Positions 1-5,850 of a DNA stretch of 5,850 bases are shown in pieces (positions within the stretch are counted from its first letter, which is position 1; each line of letters opens with the position of its first letter). Source of the stretch: an uncultured Leptotrichia sp. (GTDB lineage Bacteria; Fusobacteriota; Fusobacteriia; Fusobacteriales; Leptotrichiaceae); assembly GCA_938017765.1 (NCBI GenBank), contig CALIJH010000091.1, positions 1 to 5,850 on the forward strand, in the 5' to 3' direction. The notes under the pieces were generated by a model, which did not search any database, was not told where the DNA came from, and saw only the letters and a list, made by a program, of their open reading frames with translations. A program made the position numbers and the translations under genes.

Positions 1-750
1 GCAGGCGGAGCTCAATTCGGAATAAGTTTTCAGGATACACTGGCAAAATCTTTTTCGACAGATGCACCTGTTCCTGTAACTGCCGTTGCTGCGATTATAC
101 AGCACAATACATCAGGGATAATATCATTGAAAGATAAGGAGATAGACAGCCCGAAAAAGCTTGAAAATCGTAAATATGCCACATGGGACGATGAAATAGA
201 AAAAGCGATATTAAAGAAAATCATAACTGATGACGGAGGAAACTTTAATAAAGTTAAGATGATACCGAATACGGTAACTGATGTTGTTACTGCTCTCAAA
301 ACCGACATTGACGCAGTGTGGGTATACTATGCATGGGATGGTATAGCTACGGAGCTTGCGGGATTACAGACTAATTTTCTGAATTTTGCCGATTATGGGA
401 AAGAGCTGGATTATTACAGTCCTGTTATTATAGCTAATAATGAGTATTTGAAAAAAAATCCCGAAGAAGCGAAAAAAGTTCTAAGGGCAATAAGAAAAGG
501 ATATGAATATGCTATTAAAAATCCCGAAGAAGCAGCGAAAATATTAGTGAAAAATGCTCCCGAACTGAAACCCGAGCTTGCCGTAGCAAGTCAGAAATGG
601 CTGTCTGCAAGATATAAAGCCGATTCGGCAGAATGGGGAGTAATAGACCAAAATCGTTGGGATTTATTTTATGAATGGCTGTTTAAAAATGGGCTTATTA
701 AAAGGGAAATTCCTAAAAGATACGGTTTTTCCAATGATTATTTGAAATAG
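1..750 (+). CDS. ABC transporter substrate-binding protein, NMT1/THI5 (ThiY-like) family, 5' end missing
   Basis: The reading frame is open from the first base, so the start, signal peptide and roughly 80-90 N-terminal residues lie outside the window; 249 residues are visible before the TAG stop. The protein would capture a small solute outside the membrane and hand it to an ABC permease. Features that recall the ThiY branch of NMT1/THI5 proteins are the early AGGAQFGIS segment, the stretch AAIIQHNTSGIISLKD near visible residues 30-45, ATWDDEIE near 60-67, the aromatic run W107-VYYAW112-DGIAxE, the LDYYSPVII segment, and the NPEEAKK / NPEEAAKIL helices. Known ThiY proteins bind formylaminopyrimidine or hydroxymethylpyrimidine, so a thiamine-precursor role is the best guess; a sulfonate or nitrate-type ligand cannot be excluded. 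A TTG at 127 could be mistaken for a start, but the conserved sequence continues upstream of it. The matching ATPase gene follows after 256 bases. G+C is higher than in the genes further right. Confidence 0.85.
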   Translation, partial: AGGAQFGISFQDTLAKSFSTDAPVPVTAVAAIIQHNTSGIISLKDKEIDSPKKLENRKYATWDDEIEKAILKKIITDDGGNFNKVKMIPNTVTDVVTALKTDIDAVWVYYAWDGIATELAGLQTNFLNFADYGKELDYYSPVIIANNEYLKKNPEEAKKVLRAIRKGYEYAIKNPEEAAKILVKNAPELKPELAVASQKWLSARYKADSAEWGVIDQNRWDLFYEWLFKNGLIKREIPKRYGFSNDYLK

Positions 751-1006
751 AATTTTAGAATTATGCAAAATAAATAAAAAATAAATTTTTAATATTTATT
801 AGAAATAATATTAGAAATAAAATTTATGACAGTATCGAAATTAAGGAAAGTAATAATTTTCCGTAAATATTTAAGATTATTAATGAAAAAGTAAAAGAAA
901 GCATATAAAGAAGATATTAAAAGCATAAAAGAAAGTATCAAAAGAAAATATTAATAATACAATGGAAGATTTAGTAAAAACTATAAATATAGATTTTTAA
1001 GGAAAA
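751..1006. other. AT-rich intergenic spacer without a convincing gene
   Basis: This spacer separates the binding-protein gene from the ATPase gene. All frames are broken by frequent stops. The longest start-to-stop stretches are 22 codons (826-894) and 12 codons (962-1000), neither with a ribosome binding site. A weak all-A/T inverted repeat, AATAAAT at 780-786 and ATTTATT at 794-800, is not followed by a proper U-tract and is poor evidence for a terminator. A 10-base direct repeat, TAAAAGAAAG, occurs at 892-901 and 926-935. Several TATAAA-like boxes occur (for example 982-987), but none has a good -35 at the right distance, and in such A/T-rich DNA they carry little weight. The stretch could be a decayed gene or ordinary spacer. 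Confidence 0.5.
798..821. repeat. Two-copy 12-bp tandem repeat
   Basis: ATTAGAAATAAT at 798-809 is followed directly by ATTAGAAATAAA at 810-821, matching at 11 of 12 bases. It lies in the spacer behind the substrate-binding protein gene. It is probably a slippage product; no function is evident. Confidence 0.6.
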
Positions 1007-1813
1007 ATGAAAAAAATGAAAGGCAGTATTTGCAGAATGAAAATAAAAATTATGGATAAAGAAGAAAAACGGAAAATAAAACTTGAGACAAAAAATATTT
1101 CAGTAAAATTTGAAGATAAAAAGATTATAGAAGATATTTCCGTCAGATTGTATGAAAATGAGCTTGTATGCATTCTGGGTCTAAGCGGAGTCGGAAAAAC
1201 TACGCTTTTTAATGTGATTGCGGGACTGATTTTCCCTGATAAAGGAAAAGTGGAAATGAACGGTACGGATATTACGGGAAAATCAGGAAATATAAGTTAT
1301 ATGCTTCAGAAAGATTTGCTGCTGCCTTTTAAAACTGTCATTGACAATGTCGCCCTTCCACTTGTAATAAAAGGGGAAAAAAAGAAAACGGCAAGGGAAG
1401 AGGCTGAAAAATATTTCAGGCAGTTCGGTCTGGAAGGGACTGAAAGAAAGTATCCGAGCCAACTGTCAGGAGGAATGAGGCAAAGAGCGGCTCTTTTGAG
1501 AACATATCTTTTTTCGGGTGAAACTGCACTGCTGGACGAGCCTTTCAGTGCTTTGGATGCTATTACAAAGCACAAAATGCACCTCTGGTATCTCGACATA
1601 ATGAAACAGATAAAAATGTCGACATTGTTTATAACTCACGACATTAACGAGGCTATTATTCTTTCCGACAGGATTTATATACTTGCAGGCAGTCCCGGAA
1701 AAATAACGGCTGAAATAGACATTGATATGGGTAGATTTGGAGATAATGAGGAACTGGAGCTGTCAGAAAAATTTTTGGAATATAAAAGAGAAATATTGAA
1801 GTATTTAAAATAA
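1007..1813 (+). CDS. ABC transporter ATP-binding protein, NitT/TauT/ThiZ family
   Basis: This is a complete 268-residue cytoplasmic ATPase that would drive an ABC importer. All nucleotide-binding elements are visible: Walker A GLSGVGKTT (residues 58-66, Lys64), Q-loop Gln101 in YMLQKDLLLP, signature LSGGMRQR (153-160), Walker B ALLDEP (174-179, catalytic Glu178), D-loop SALD (181-184) and switch His211 in FITHD. The LLLPFKTVIDNVALPL segment and the ILAGSPGKI end are typical of the nitrate/sulfonate/taurine/pyrimidine importer ATPases (SsuB, TauB, ThiZ). The first ~24 residues are Lys-rich and outside the conserved domain, so the start is uncertain. AAGGA at 999-1003 is only 3 bases from ATG 1007, while the in-frame ATGs at 1016, 1037 and 1052 lack better sites; ATG 1016 (12-base spacing) is a fair alternative. 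The probable partner is the upstream ThiY-like binding protein; the permease must be encoded outside the window. Confidence 0.9.
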   Translation: MKKMKGSICRMKIKIMDKEEKRKIKLETKNISVKFEDKKIIEDISVRLYENELVCILGLSGVGKTTLFNVIAGLIFPDKGKVEMNGTDITGKSGNISYMLQKDLLLPFKTVIDNVALPLVIKGEKKKTAREEAEKYFRQFGLEGTERKYPSQLSGGMRQRAALLRTYLFSGETALLDEPFSALDAITKHKMHLWYLDIMKQIKMSTLFITHDINEAIILSDRIYILAGSPGKITAEIDIDMGRFGDNEELELSEKFLEYKREILKYLK

Positions 1814-1826
1814 AATATGATATAAT
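1796..1826 (+). promoter_or_regulatory. Probable extended -10 promoter for the AddB-like gene
   Basis: A perfect TATAAT at 1821-1826 is preceded by TG one base upstream (1818-1819), giving TGATATAAT, an extended -10 element. A candidate -35, TTGAAG (1796-1801), sits 19 bases upstream. That is slightly too far, but extended -10 promoters depend little on the -35. Transcription would start near 1833, giving a leader of about 28 bases. The element overlaps the 3' end of the ATPase gene and would uncouple the nuclease-helicase pair from the transporter. Caution is needed, since A/T-rich DNA makes TATAAT-like strings common. Confidence 0.5.
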
Positions 1827-1847
1827 ATTTATCGGAAAACAGTTTAT

Positions 1848-1853
1848 AAGGAG
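1848..1853 (+). promoter_or_regulatory. Shine-Dalgarno site fixing the AddB-like start
   Basis: AAGGAG lies 7 bases before ATG 1861, an ideal spacing. It supports that start over any downstream ATG. Confidence 0.8.
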
Positions 1854-1860
1854 AAATCTG

Positions 1861-4800
1861 ATGAATATAAAATATTTTGGACTGGGGTCGGATTTAAAAG
1901 AAATAGTATTTGAAGAATTTAGGAAAAACGAAGAGATTTTGTATGTATTTGAAAATTCATCTTCGTTTTTTGAAATAAAAAGGAAGTTTCTGAAATCAGG
2001 AGAAAATCTCTTTCATAATTTCAAATTACTGAATTTATATGATTTTTATGAAAAGCTTTTCAGAACAGATAAAATAGTATTGAAAGAAGAAAAGCAGGTA
2101 ATTCTGTTTTACAATTCGCTTACCGATAAAATAAAAAAGGAACTGAAAATAAACGGATATTATGATGTGATAGATATAGCATATAATTTTTACGGGCTTT
2201 TTTCGGAATTACAGGAATATAAAATAGATTATAATAAAATCAGGCTGGAAAAATGGCAGGAAAAAACTTTTGAAATTCTGCTGGAAATAAATGATGAAAT
2301 TATGAAAAAATCGGATGAAAAAGGGCTTACACTTCCTTATATGCTAAGAAAACCTGAAAATATATCGAAAGATTTTATAAAAAAATATAAAAAAATATGT
2401 TTTATAAATAAAGTAAGGTTTACTCCCCTTGAAAAGGAGATTTTTGAAGTTATTGAAAAAAATGGTGTAAAAGTTGAAAATATACTCCAAATAGACAAAA
2501 ATGATTTTGACGAAGAAAAAATGAAAATAAAGGATACTTTCGGTTTGCCCGATAAGGAAACTTTCAGGAAAAAATATAATGTAAACATAGAAATACACGA
2601 ATTTGAAAATAAATTTGCCCAGTTATTGGGAGTAATAAAAAGACTTCATATAGAACTGGAAGAGAAAAAAAATAAAGTTGAAAGCAAAGAAAAAACAGTT
2701 ACTAATTTGGATATGACTTCAGATAAAACTGAATTTAGGCTCAAACAGCAGGAATATAATAATAAATCAGATAAAAATTTTAAAAAAATTGAACAGCAAA
2801 AACTCATAGAAACAGAAAGTAAAGAAAACGCAGGTTTGGATAAGGCTTTCCATGAAATATACAATGTTCGGAAAGAAATACAGGAAGCAGCAAATAAAGT
2901 AAAAGAATTATCAGGATATAAAATATACGATACGCAGGAAGAAACTGTAAATAATGAGAAAGATTATCAGTTGCTGAACCAGAACAGAATTACGTATAAT
3001 CTTGAAATTACAATGCAAAAAACGAAAATTTATAAAATATTGAACTTGATTTACAATATTCTCGAAAATATGAAAATTGTTTATAGAAAAAGTTATGATA
3101 GTAAAAATGAAGTAGAAACCGTCTTTAATTATGAAAATAATGATATTAAAAACGAAGCAGAAATTGTTTTTGATGATAAAGATAATGGTAGTAAAATAGA
3201 GAATTTAAAAGATTTTGAAAATAAAATATTTGAAAATAAAATAACGGATATTTATCTGAAAAATAATAATAAAATATATCTTTTTAGAATGAAAGAACTT
3301 TATAATGCTTTTAAGTCTAAAAATTTTTTGAAAATATTTGATTTGGGAAAATCATACAGATTATTTCAGCAGCTTGTTGCCGATGACTATAAATATATTT
3401 CCCGTGAGAAACTTTATGAACTTTCTGAAAATAGTGAGAAATATTCGGAAAAAAAAGCAGGAATAAATTTAATGATTGAATTTATTTCTAAAATGGAAGA
3501 AATATATTCTTACAAAACTTTAGATGAATATAGAAAATTTTTGGAAAATATATTCAATCAGAGCAATGAGAAAGATATTAATATAAGGGACAAGTATTTT
3601 GAAGCATTGTCCGAAATGACAGTTTTGGAAGATTTTAGTTTTGATAATCTGTGGCAGGATTTTTTTGGAGAAAATATATCTCCGAATTTATTGAAACTGT
3701 TTTTAAAATATCTGGATAAAAAAGCGATAAGTCTTGATTTGGAAAAAATAGATGAACAGGAAGATGAAAAAAAATATACGATAAACTCTTTTTCTTCAAT
3801 GTCTGAAACACGGAAAGAAAATATAATGTTTCTCAATTTACAGGATACTTTTCCTAAAATAAAAGTGAACAATTATCTGTTTTCCAAAATACAGAGGGCT
3901 AAAATGGGACTTCCTGTAAGTGATGATGAAAAACAGATAGAAATTTTCAGATTTTATCAAAATATTTTGTCTGCAAAAAATGTTTATCTGTCTTATGTGA
4001 AAAATGTTGATGAAAAAATTGATTCTGCGGGAGTTGTAGAAGAAATAAAATTAAAATATGACATAAATTCTGTCATAAATGAAATATCCGAACAGGAAGA
4101 ACTGAATTTTGTAAAAAAATATTTTTCTGAATATCCTGAATTAGCAGAATTAAGGAAAAATATGGAAATTCCTAAATTTAAGGAATTAAATGAGATTAAT
4201 ATACATTCTGAATATGATAAATTCATTGAATTAGGTGAGTTTTCAGAAAATTCAGAACCTGATAAAAAAACTGATGAGAAAGTCAATGAAAAGACTGATA
4301 AAAAAGTCGATGAAAAAGATACAAAAATTATAAAAAGAAAAATTGGAAAATTTATAAAATCAAAACTGAAAAAAGACAGGGAAAAATTGAAAGAAGAAAT
4401 ATTAAGTCTCGGTTTTTATGATTTTGAGAAAATCAAAGATTTTGAATACGGTTTTTATATTGAAAAAATGATAGGAGAAACCGAAGCTGAAAATATAGAA
4501 GATAAGATAGACGCTCTTATGTTCGGGAATATAATCCATATATTATACGAGAAAATTGTCATGGAAAATAGAGAAGCACTGGAAAAGGGGAAATTTACAA
4601 TAAGTGATGAAAAAATAGGAGAAACCTTTAACGGAATACTGAATTCTTTTGAGTACAAAATACCCAAAGAATATATGGTATTTTATAGAAAAATATCTTT
4701 TGTGGAAATTGTGAAATCTGCAAAAAAATTTTTAAAAGAACTGTCGGAGTATCTGCTTTCCGAAAGAAATGTGAAAATTCATTCCGAAGAAAAAATAAAA

Positions 4801-5202
4801 AATAAATCTGAAAAAGAAATATATGAAAATGTCCGTATAAGCGGAATAGTGGATTTGCACATAGAAACGGATACGGAAGAAATACTTGTGGACTATAAAT
4901 CAGGAAAAAGCAATGATAGAAATGAGGCAAGGGCATTTAATCAGCTGGATTATTATTCGGCAATACTGGAGGGGAATAGAAATAAAATTCTCAGAAAGTG
5001 GGTAATAAATACGTGGGAAGGTAAAAAAAGTACCGATGAGGAGAGAAAAGAAAAGGATATACTCACAAAAGAAAATATAAAACAGATTATAAAAGAATAT
5101 TACGAAACGGAATTTTATAATTTAGGAAACGAAAAAGACGCATATTTTGCGAGAAAATACGAAGATATAGCAAGAAAGGAGGATGAACTGAACGATGACT
5201 AA
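1861..5202 (+). CDS. addB: AddB/RexB-like subunit with C-terminal PD-(D/E)XK nuclease
   Basis: At 1113 residues it has the length and plan of AddB/RexB, which with AddA resects DNA double-strand breaks in the cytoplasm before recombination. The C-terminal RecB-type nuclease core is intact: GNIIH with His893, GIVD with Asp998, DYK with Asp1011 and Lys1013, and QLDYY with Gln1028 and Tyr1032. Residues 654-735 (ENIMFLNLQDTFPK onward, then YLSYV) resemble the inactivated helicase part of AddB, where GLNEGxFP is usual. No Walker A motif is seen at the N-terminus, as in RexB-type subunits. The AddB iron-sulfur cysteines are missing: the CPFxYF position reads KDFEYGF (859-865), the C-x2-C-x5-C end reads YFARKYEDIA (1095-1104), and Cys180 is the only cysteine I find. 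Residues about 262-460 form a Lys/Glu/Asn-rich, probably coiled-coil, insertion with tandem repeats, and 800-820 is a charged linker. The AddA-like gene overlaps the 3' end. The sequence is diverged, so the nuclease call is firmer than the AddB symbol. Confidence 0.82.
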   Translation: MNIKYFGLGSDLKEIVFEEFRKNEEILYVFENSSSFFEIKRKFLKSGENLFHNFKLLNLYDFYEKLFRTDKIVLKEEKQVILFYNSLTDKIKKELKINGYYDVIDIAYNFYGLFSELQEYKIDYNKIRLEKWQEKTFEILLEINDEIMKKSDEKGLTLPYMLRKPENISKDFIKKYKKICFINKVRFTPLEKEIFEVIEKNGVKVENILQIDKNDFDEEKMKIKDTFGLPDKETFRKKYNVNIEIHEFENKFAQLLGVIKRLHIELEEKKNKVESKEKTVTNLDMTSDKTEFRLKQQEYNNKSDKNFKKIEQQKLIETESKENAGLDKAFHEIYNVRKEIQEAANKVKELSGYKIYDTQEETVNNEKDYQLLNQNRITYNLEITMQKTKIYKILNLIYNILENMKIVYRKSYDSKNEVETVFNYENNDIKNEAEIVFDDKDNGSKIENLKDFENKIFENKITDIYLKNNNKIYLFRMKELYNAFKSKNFLKIFDLGKSYRLFQQLVADDYKYISREKLYELSENSEKYSEKKAGINLMIEFISKMEEIYSYKTLDEYRKFLENIFNQSNEKDINIRDKYFEALSEMTVLEDFSFDNLWQDFFGENISPNLLKLFLKYLDKKAISLDLEKIDEQEDEKKYTINSFSSMSETRKENIMFLNLQDTFPKIKVNNYLFSKIQRAKMGLPVSDDEKQIEIFRFYQNILSAKNVYLSYVKNVDEKIDSAGVVEEIKLKYDINSVINEISEQEELNFVKKYFSEYPELAELRKNMEIPKFKELNEINIHSEYDKFIELGEFSENSEPDKKTDEKVNEKTDKKVDEKDTKIIKRKIGKFIKSKLKKDREKLKEEILSLGFYDFEKIKDFEYGFYIEKMIGETEAENIEDKIDALMFGNIIHILYEKIVMENREALEKGKFTISDEKIGETFNGILNSFEYKIPKEYMVFYRKISFVEIVKSAKKFLKELSEYLLSERNVKIHSEEKIKNKSEKEIYENVRISGIVDLHIETDTEEILVDYKSGKSNDRNEARAFNQLDYYSAILEGNRNKILRKWVINTWEGKKSTDEERKEKDILTKENIKQIIKEYYETEFYNLGNEKDAYFARKYEDIARKEDELNDD
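3097..3201 (+). repeat. 45-bp tandem duplication inside the AddB-like gene
   Basis: Copies at 3097-3141 and 3142-3186 match at 35 of 45 bases by my count, followed by a partial third copy to about 3201. They encode 15-residue units at residues 413-427 and 428-442 sharing the pattern KNE(V/A)E(T/I)VF. The unit is a multiple of three, so the frame is kept. The location is the low-complexity insertion, away from the nuclease core. Confidence 0.75.
3214..3243 (+). repeat. Perfect 15-bp tandem repeat inside the AddB-like gene
   Basis: TTTGAAAATAAAATA occurs twice without mismatch (3214-3228 and 3229-3243), encoding FENKI-FENKI. Perfect identity suggests a recent slippage event. It lies just downstream of the 45-bp duplication. 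Confidence 0.8.
4270..4317 (+). repeat. 24-bp tandem repeat encoding a charged linker
   Basis: Two 24-base copies (4270-4293 and 4294-4317), matching at 20 of 24 bases, encode TDEKVNEK and TDKKVDEK at residues 804-819. The linker sits between the helicase-like part and the nuclease domain that begins near residue 847, where flexible tethers are expected in AddB/RecB-type proteins. Confidence 0.75.
5175..5182 (+). promoter_or_regulatory. Shine-Dalgarno site for the AddA-like gene
   Basis: AAAGGAGG lies inside the 3' end of the AddB-like gene. The nearest ATG (5183) is in the helicase frame but meets TGA after one further codon, so the usable starts are ATG 5195 (12-base spacing, somewhat long) and ATG 5204. 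Translational coupling with the upstream gene would help either. Confidence 0.7.
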
Positions 5203-5815
5203 GATGATTAATAAGAAAATACTGAAAGCAGGAGCGGGAACAGGAAAGACATATAGACTGTCCCTTGAATATATTGCTAACCTCATAAAAGGAGTAAACT
5301 ATAAAAATATCGTTGTAATGACTTTTACAAAAAAGGCGACGGCTGAAATAAAGGACAGAATTTATGATTTTCTTTATCAAATAGCTTTTGAAAAATATAA
5401 ATTTGAAGAACTGGAAAAAAGTTTAAAGGAAATATACGGATTTAAAAACGATGAGATTGATAAAGACAGGCTGCAAAGCATATATTTTGAAATGATAAAA
5501 AATAAAGATGAAATCCGTATATATACGATAGACGGATTTACAAACAGAATATTTAAAAATACTATAGCTCCTTTTTTCGGTATTTACGGTTATGAAACAC
5601 TGGAAGAGGAAGACGACAGCTTTTATGAGGATATTTTGGTAAGAATACTGAATAATAACGGTTATTTTGAAAAATTCAGCTTTGTATTTGAAGAAAAGAA
5701 AGAAAGAAAAAATATAAATACATATATTGATTTTATAAAAAATATAATTTATATGAGAAAAAATAAAAGAAAAATATTGAAAGTTTCAATAATTACCACT
5801 TCTAAATATATGTAA
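5195..5815 (+). CDS. addA: AddA/UvrD-type helicase, N-terminal part only (probably interrupted)
   Basis: The 206-residue product begins like AddA/RexA, the motor and nuclease subunit of the AddAB break-processing enzyme. Walker A AGAGTGKT is at residues 12-19 (Lys18, Thr19), motif Ia TFTKKATAEIKDRI at 43-56, and the IYTIDGF segment at 109-115. The family normally runs past 1000 residues; missing here are the Walker B (DExx), later helicase motifs III-VI and the C-terminal nuclease, so this fragment alone should not be an active helicase. The family-like sequence seems to run to about Arg188 (FIKNIIYMR, codon at 5756); the final 18 codons are a basic, low-complexity tail ending at TAA 5813-5815. 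The other two forward frames also hit stops soon after 5759, which argues against a single-base frameshift and for an insertion or rearrangement. The gene overlaps the AddB-like gene by 8 bases, marking one operon. ATG 5195 is chosen for this overlap; ATG 5204 is possible. Confidence 0.8.
   Translation: MTKMINKKILKAGAGTGKTYRLSLEYIANLIKGVNYKNIVVMTFTKKATAEIKDRIYDFLYQIAFEKYKFEELEKSLKEIYGFKNDEIDKDRLQSIYFEMIKNKDEIRIYTIDGFTNRIFKNTIAPFFGIYGYETLEEEDDSFYEDILVRILNNNGYFEKFSFVFEEKKERKNINTYIDFIKNIIYMRKNKRKILKVSIITTSKYM
5775..5791. repeat. Perfect 17-bp palindrome in the aberrant 3' end of the helicase fragment
   Basis: TATTGAAAGTTTCAATA has two 8-base arms around a central G. It lies 16 bases after the point where the protein stops looking like AddA. 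It could be an operator-like site, part of a mobile-element end, or a chance A/T-rich hairpin. A one-base loop is too tight for a normal RNA hairpin, so a DNA-level site is more plausible. Confidence 0.55.
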
Positions 5816-5850
5816 GAATAGAAATATAACCTGTCTTAGACATATAGTAA
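5816..5850. other. Window-edge sequence after the helicase stop, with an 11-bp palindrome
   Basis: These 35 bases follow the premature stop. They include TGTCTTAGACA at 5832-5842, a perfect palindrome around one base. No gene or ribosome binding site can be called before the edge. The helicase domain does not evidently resume in any frame here. Confidence 0.4.

Noticed and set aside
127..750. TTG at 127 as the start of the substrate-binding protein
   Set aside because: The frame is open back to base 1 and the upstream residues match the family, so the gene begins outside the window.
780..800. Possible rho-independent terminator after the binding-protein gene
   Set aside because: The stem is seven A/T-only pairs with no G-C pair and no clean U-tract after it, so it would be very weak.
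826..894. Twenty-two-codon ORF in the spacer
   Set aside because: It has no Shine-Dalgarno site, a composition like the surrounding A-rich DNA, and no recognisable similarity.
962..1000. Twelve-codon ORF (MEDLVKTINIDF) just before the ATPase gene
   Set aside because: It has no ribosome binding site and its length is within chance expectation. It could only be a leader peptide if conserved, which cannot be judged here.
1306..1599. Minus-strand open frame opposite the ATPase gene
   Set aside because: The plus strand here encodes the Q-loop, signature and Walker B motifs, so the reverse frame is a shadow.
4628..4936. Minus-strand open frames within the AddB-like gene, this being one of several
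   Set aside because: They lie opposite a gene with intact nuclease motifs, lack ribosome binding sites, and their Phe/Ser/Leu-rich products are what Lys/Glu-rich codons give on the other strand.
5775..5791. A CRISPR repeat, suggested by the ATTGAAA / TTTCAAT string
   Set aside because: It is a single copy with no regularly spaced repeats or spacers and no cas gene in the window.

Overview
The window is an AT-rich bacterial segment with all genes on the + strand. The A+T richness, the Lys/Glu/Asn/Ile-rich proteins, the preference for AGA and AAA codons, and the AddB-like gene followed by an AddA-like gene suggest a Fusobacteria-type organism such as the Leptotrichia lineage. This assignment is inference from style, because no rRNA or other marker gene is present.

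Layout. (1) Positions 1-750 are the 3' part of a gene for a periplasmic or lipoprotein-type substrate-binding protein of the NMT1/THI5 (ThiY, SsuA, TauA) class. (2) Positions 751-1006 are a very AT-rich spacer with short repeats and no convincing gene. (3) Positions 1007-1813 encode a complete ABC ATPase of the NitT/TauT/ThiZ class with all catalytic motifs. Together with the binding protein it should power an importer, most likely for a thiamine pyrimidine precursor, but no permease gene lies between them. (4) A strong-looking extended -10 promoter and a good Shine-Dalgarno site precede a 1113-residue protein (1861-5202). Its C-terminus is a RecB-type PD-(D/E)XK nuclease and its overall plan is AddB/RexB-like. 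It lacks a Walker A motif and the cysteines of the AddB iron-sulfur cluster, and carries a low-complexity middle built partly from tandem duplications. (5) Overlapping it by 8 bases is the N-terminus of an AddA/UvrD-like helicase (5195-5815), which stops after 206 residues although the family is usually over 1000. The last ~18 codons do not look like the family, and two perfect palindromes lie near the break, so the gene looks interrupted, although the window ends too soon to prove it.

Functionally there are two unrelated modules: a small-molecule ABC importer, and an AddAB-type double-strand break processing pair. If the helicase really ends here, the AddAB enzyme would lack its motor and second nuclease. 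I see no CRISPR array, tRNA, rRNA, riboswitch or minus-strand gene. I did not find a clearly new biological system. The most worthwhile leads are the interrupted helicase with the palindromes beside it and the cysteine-free AddB-like nuclease.
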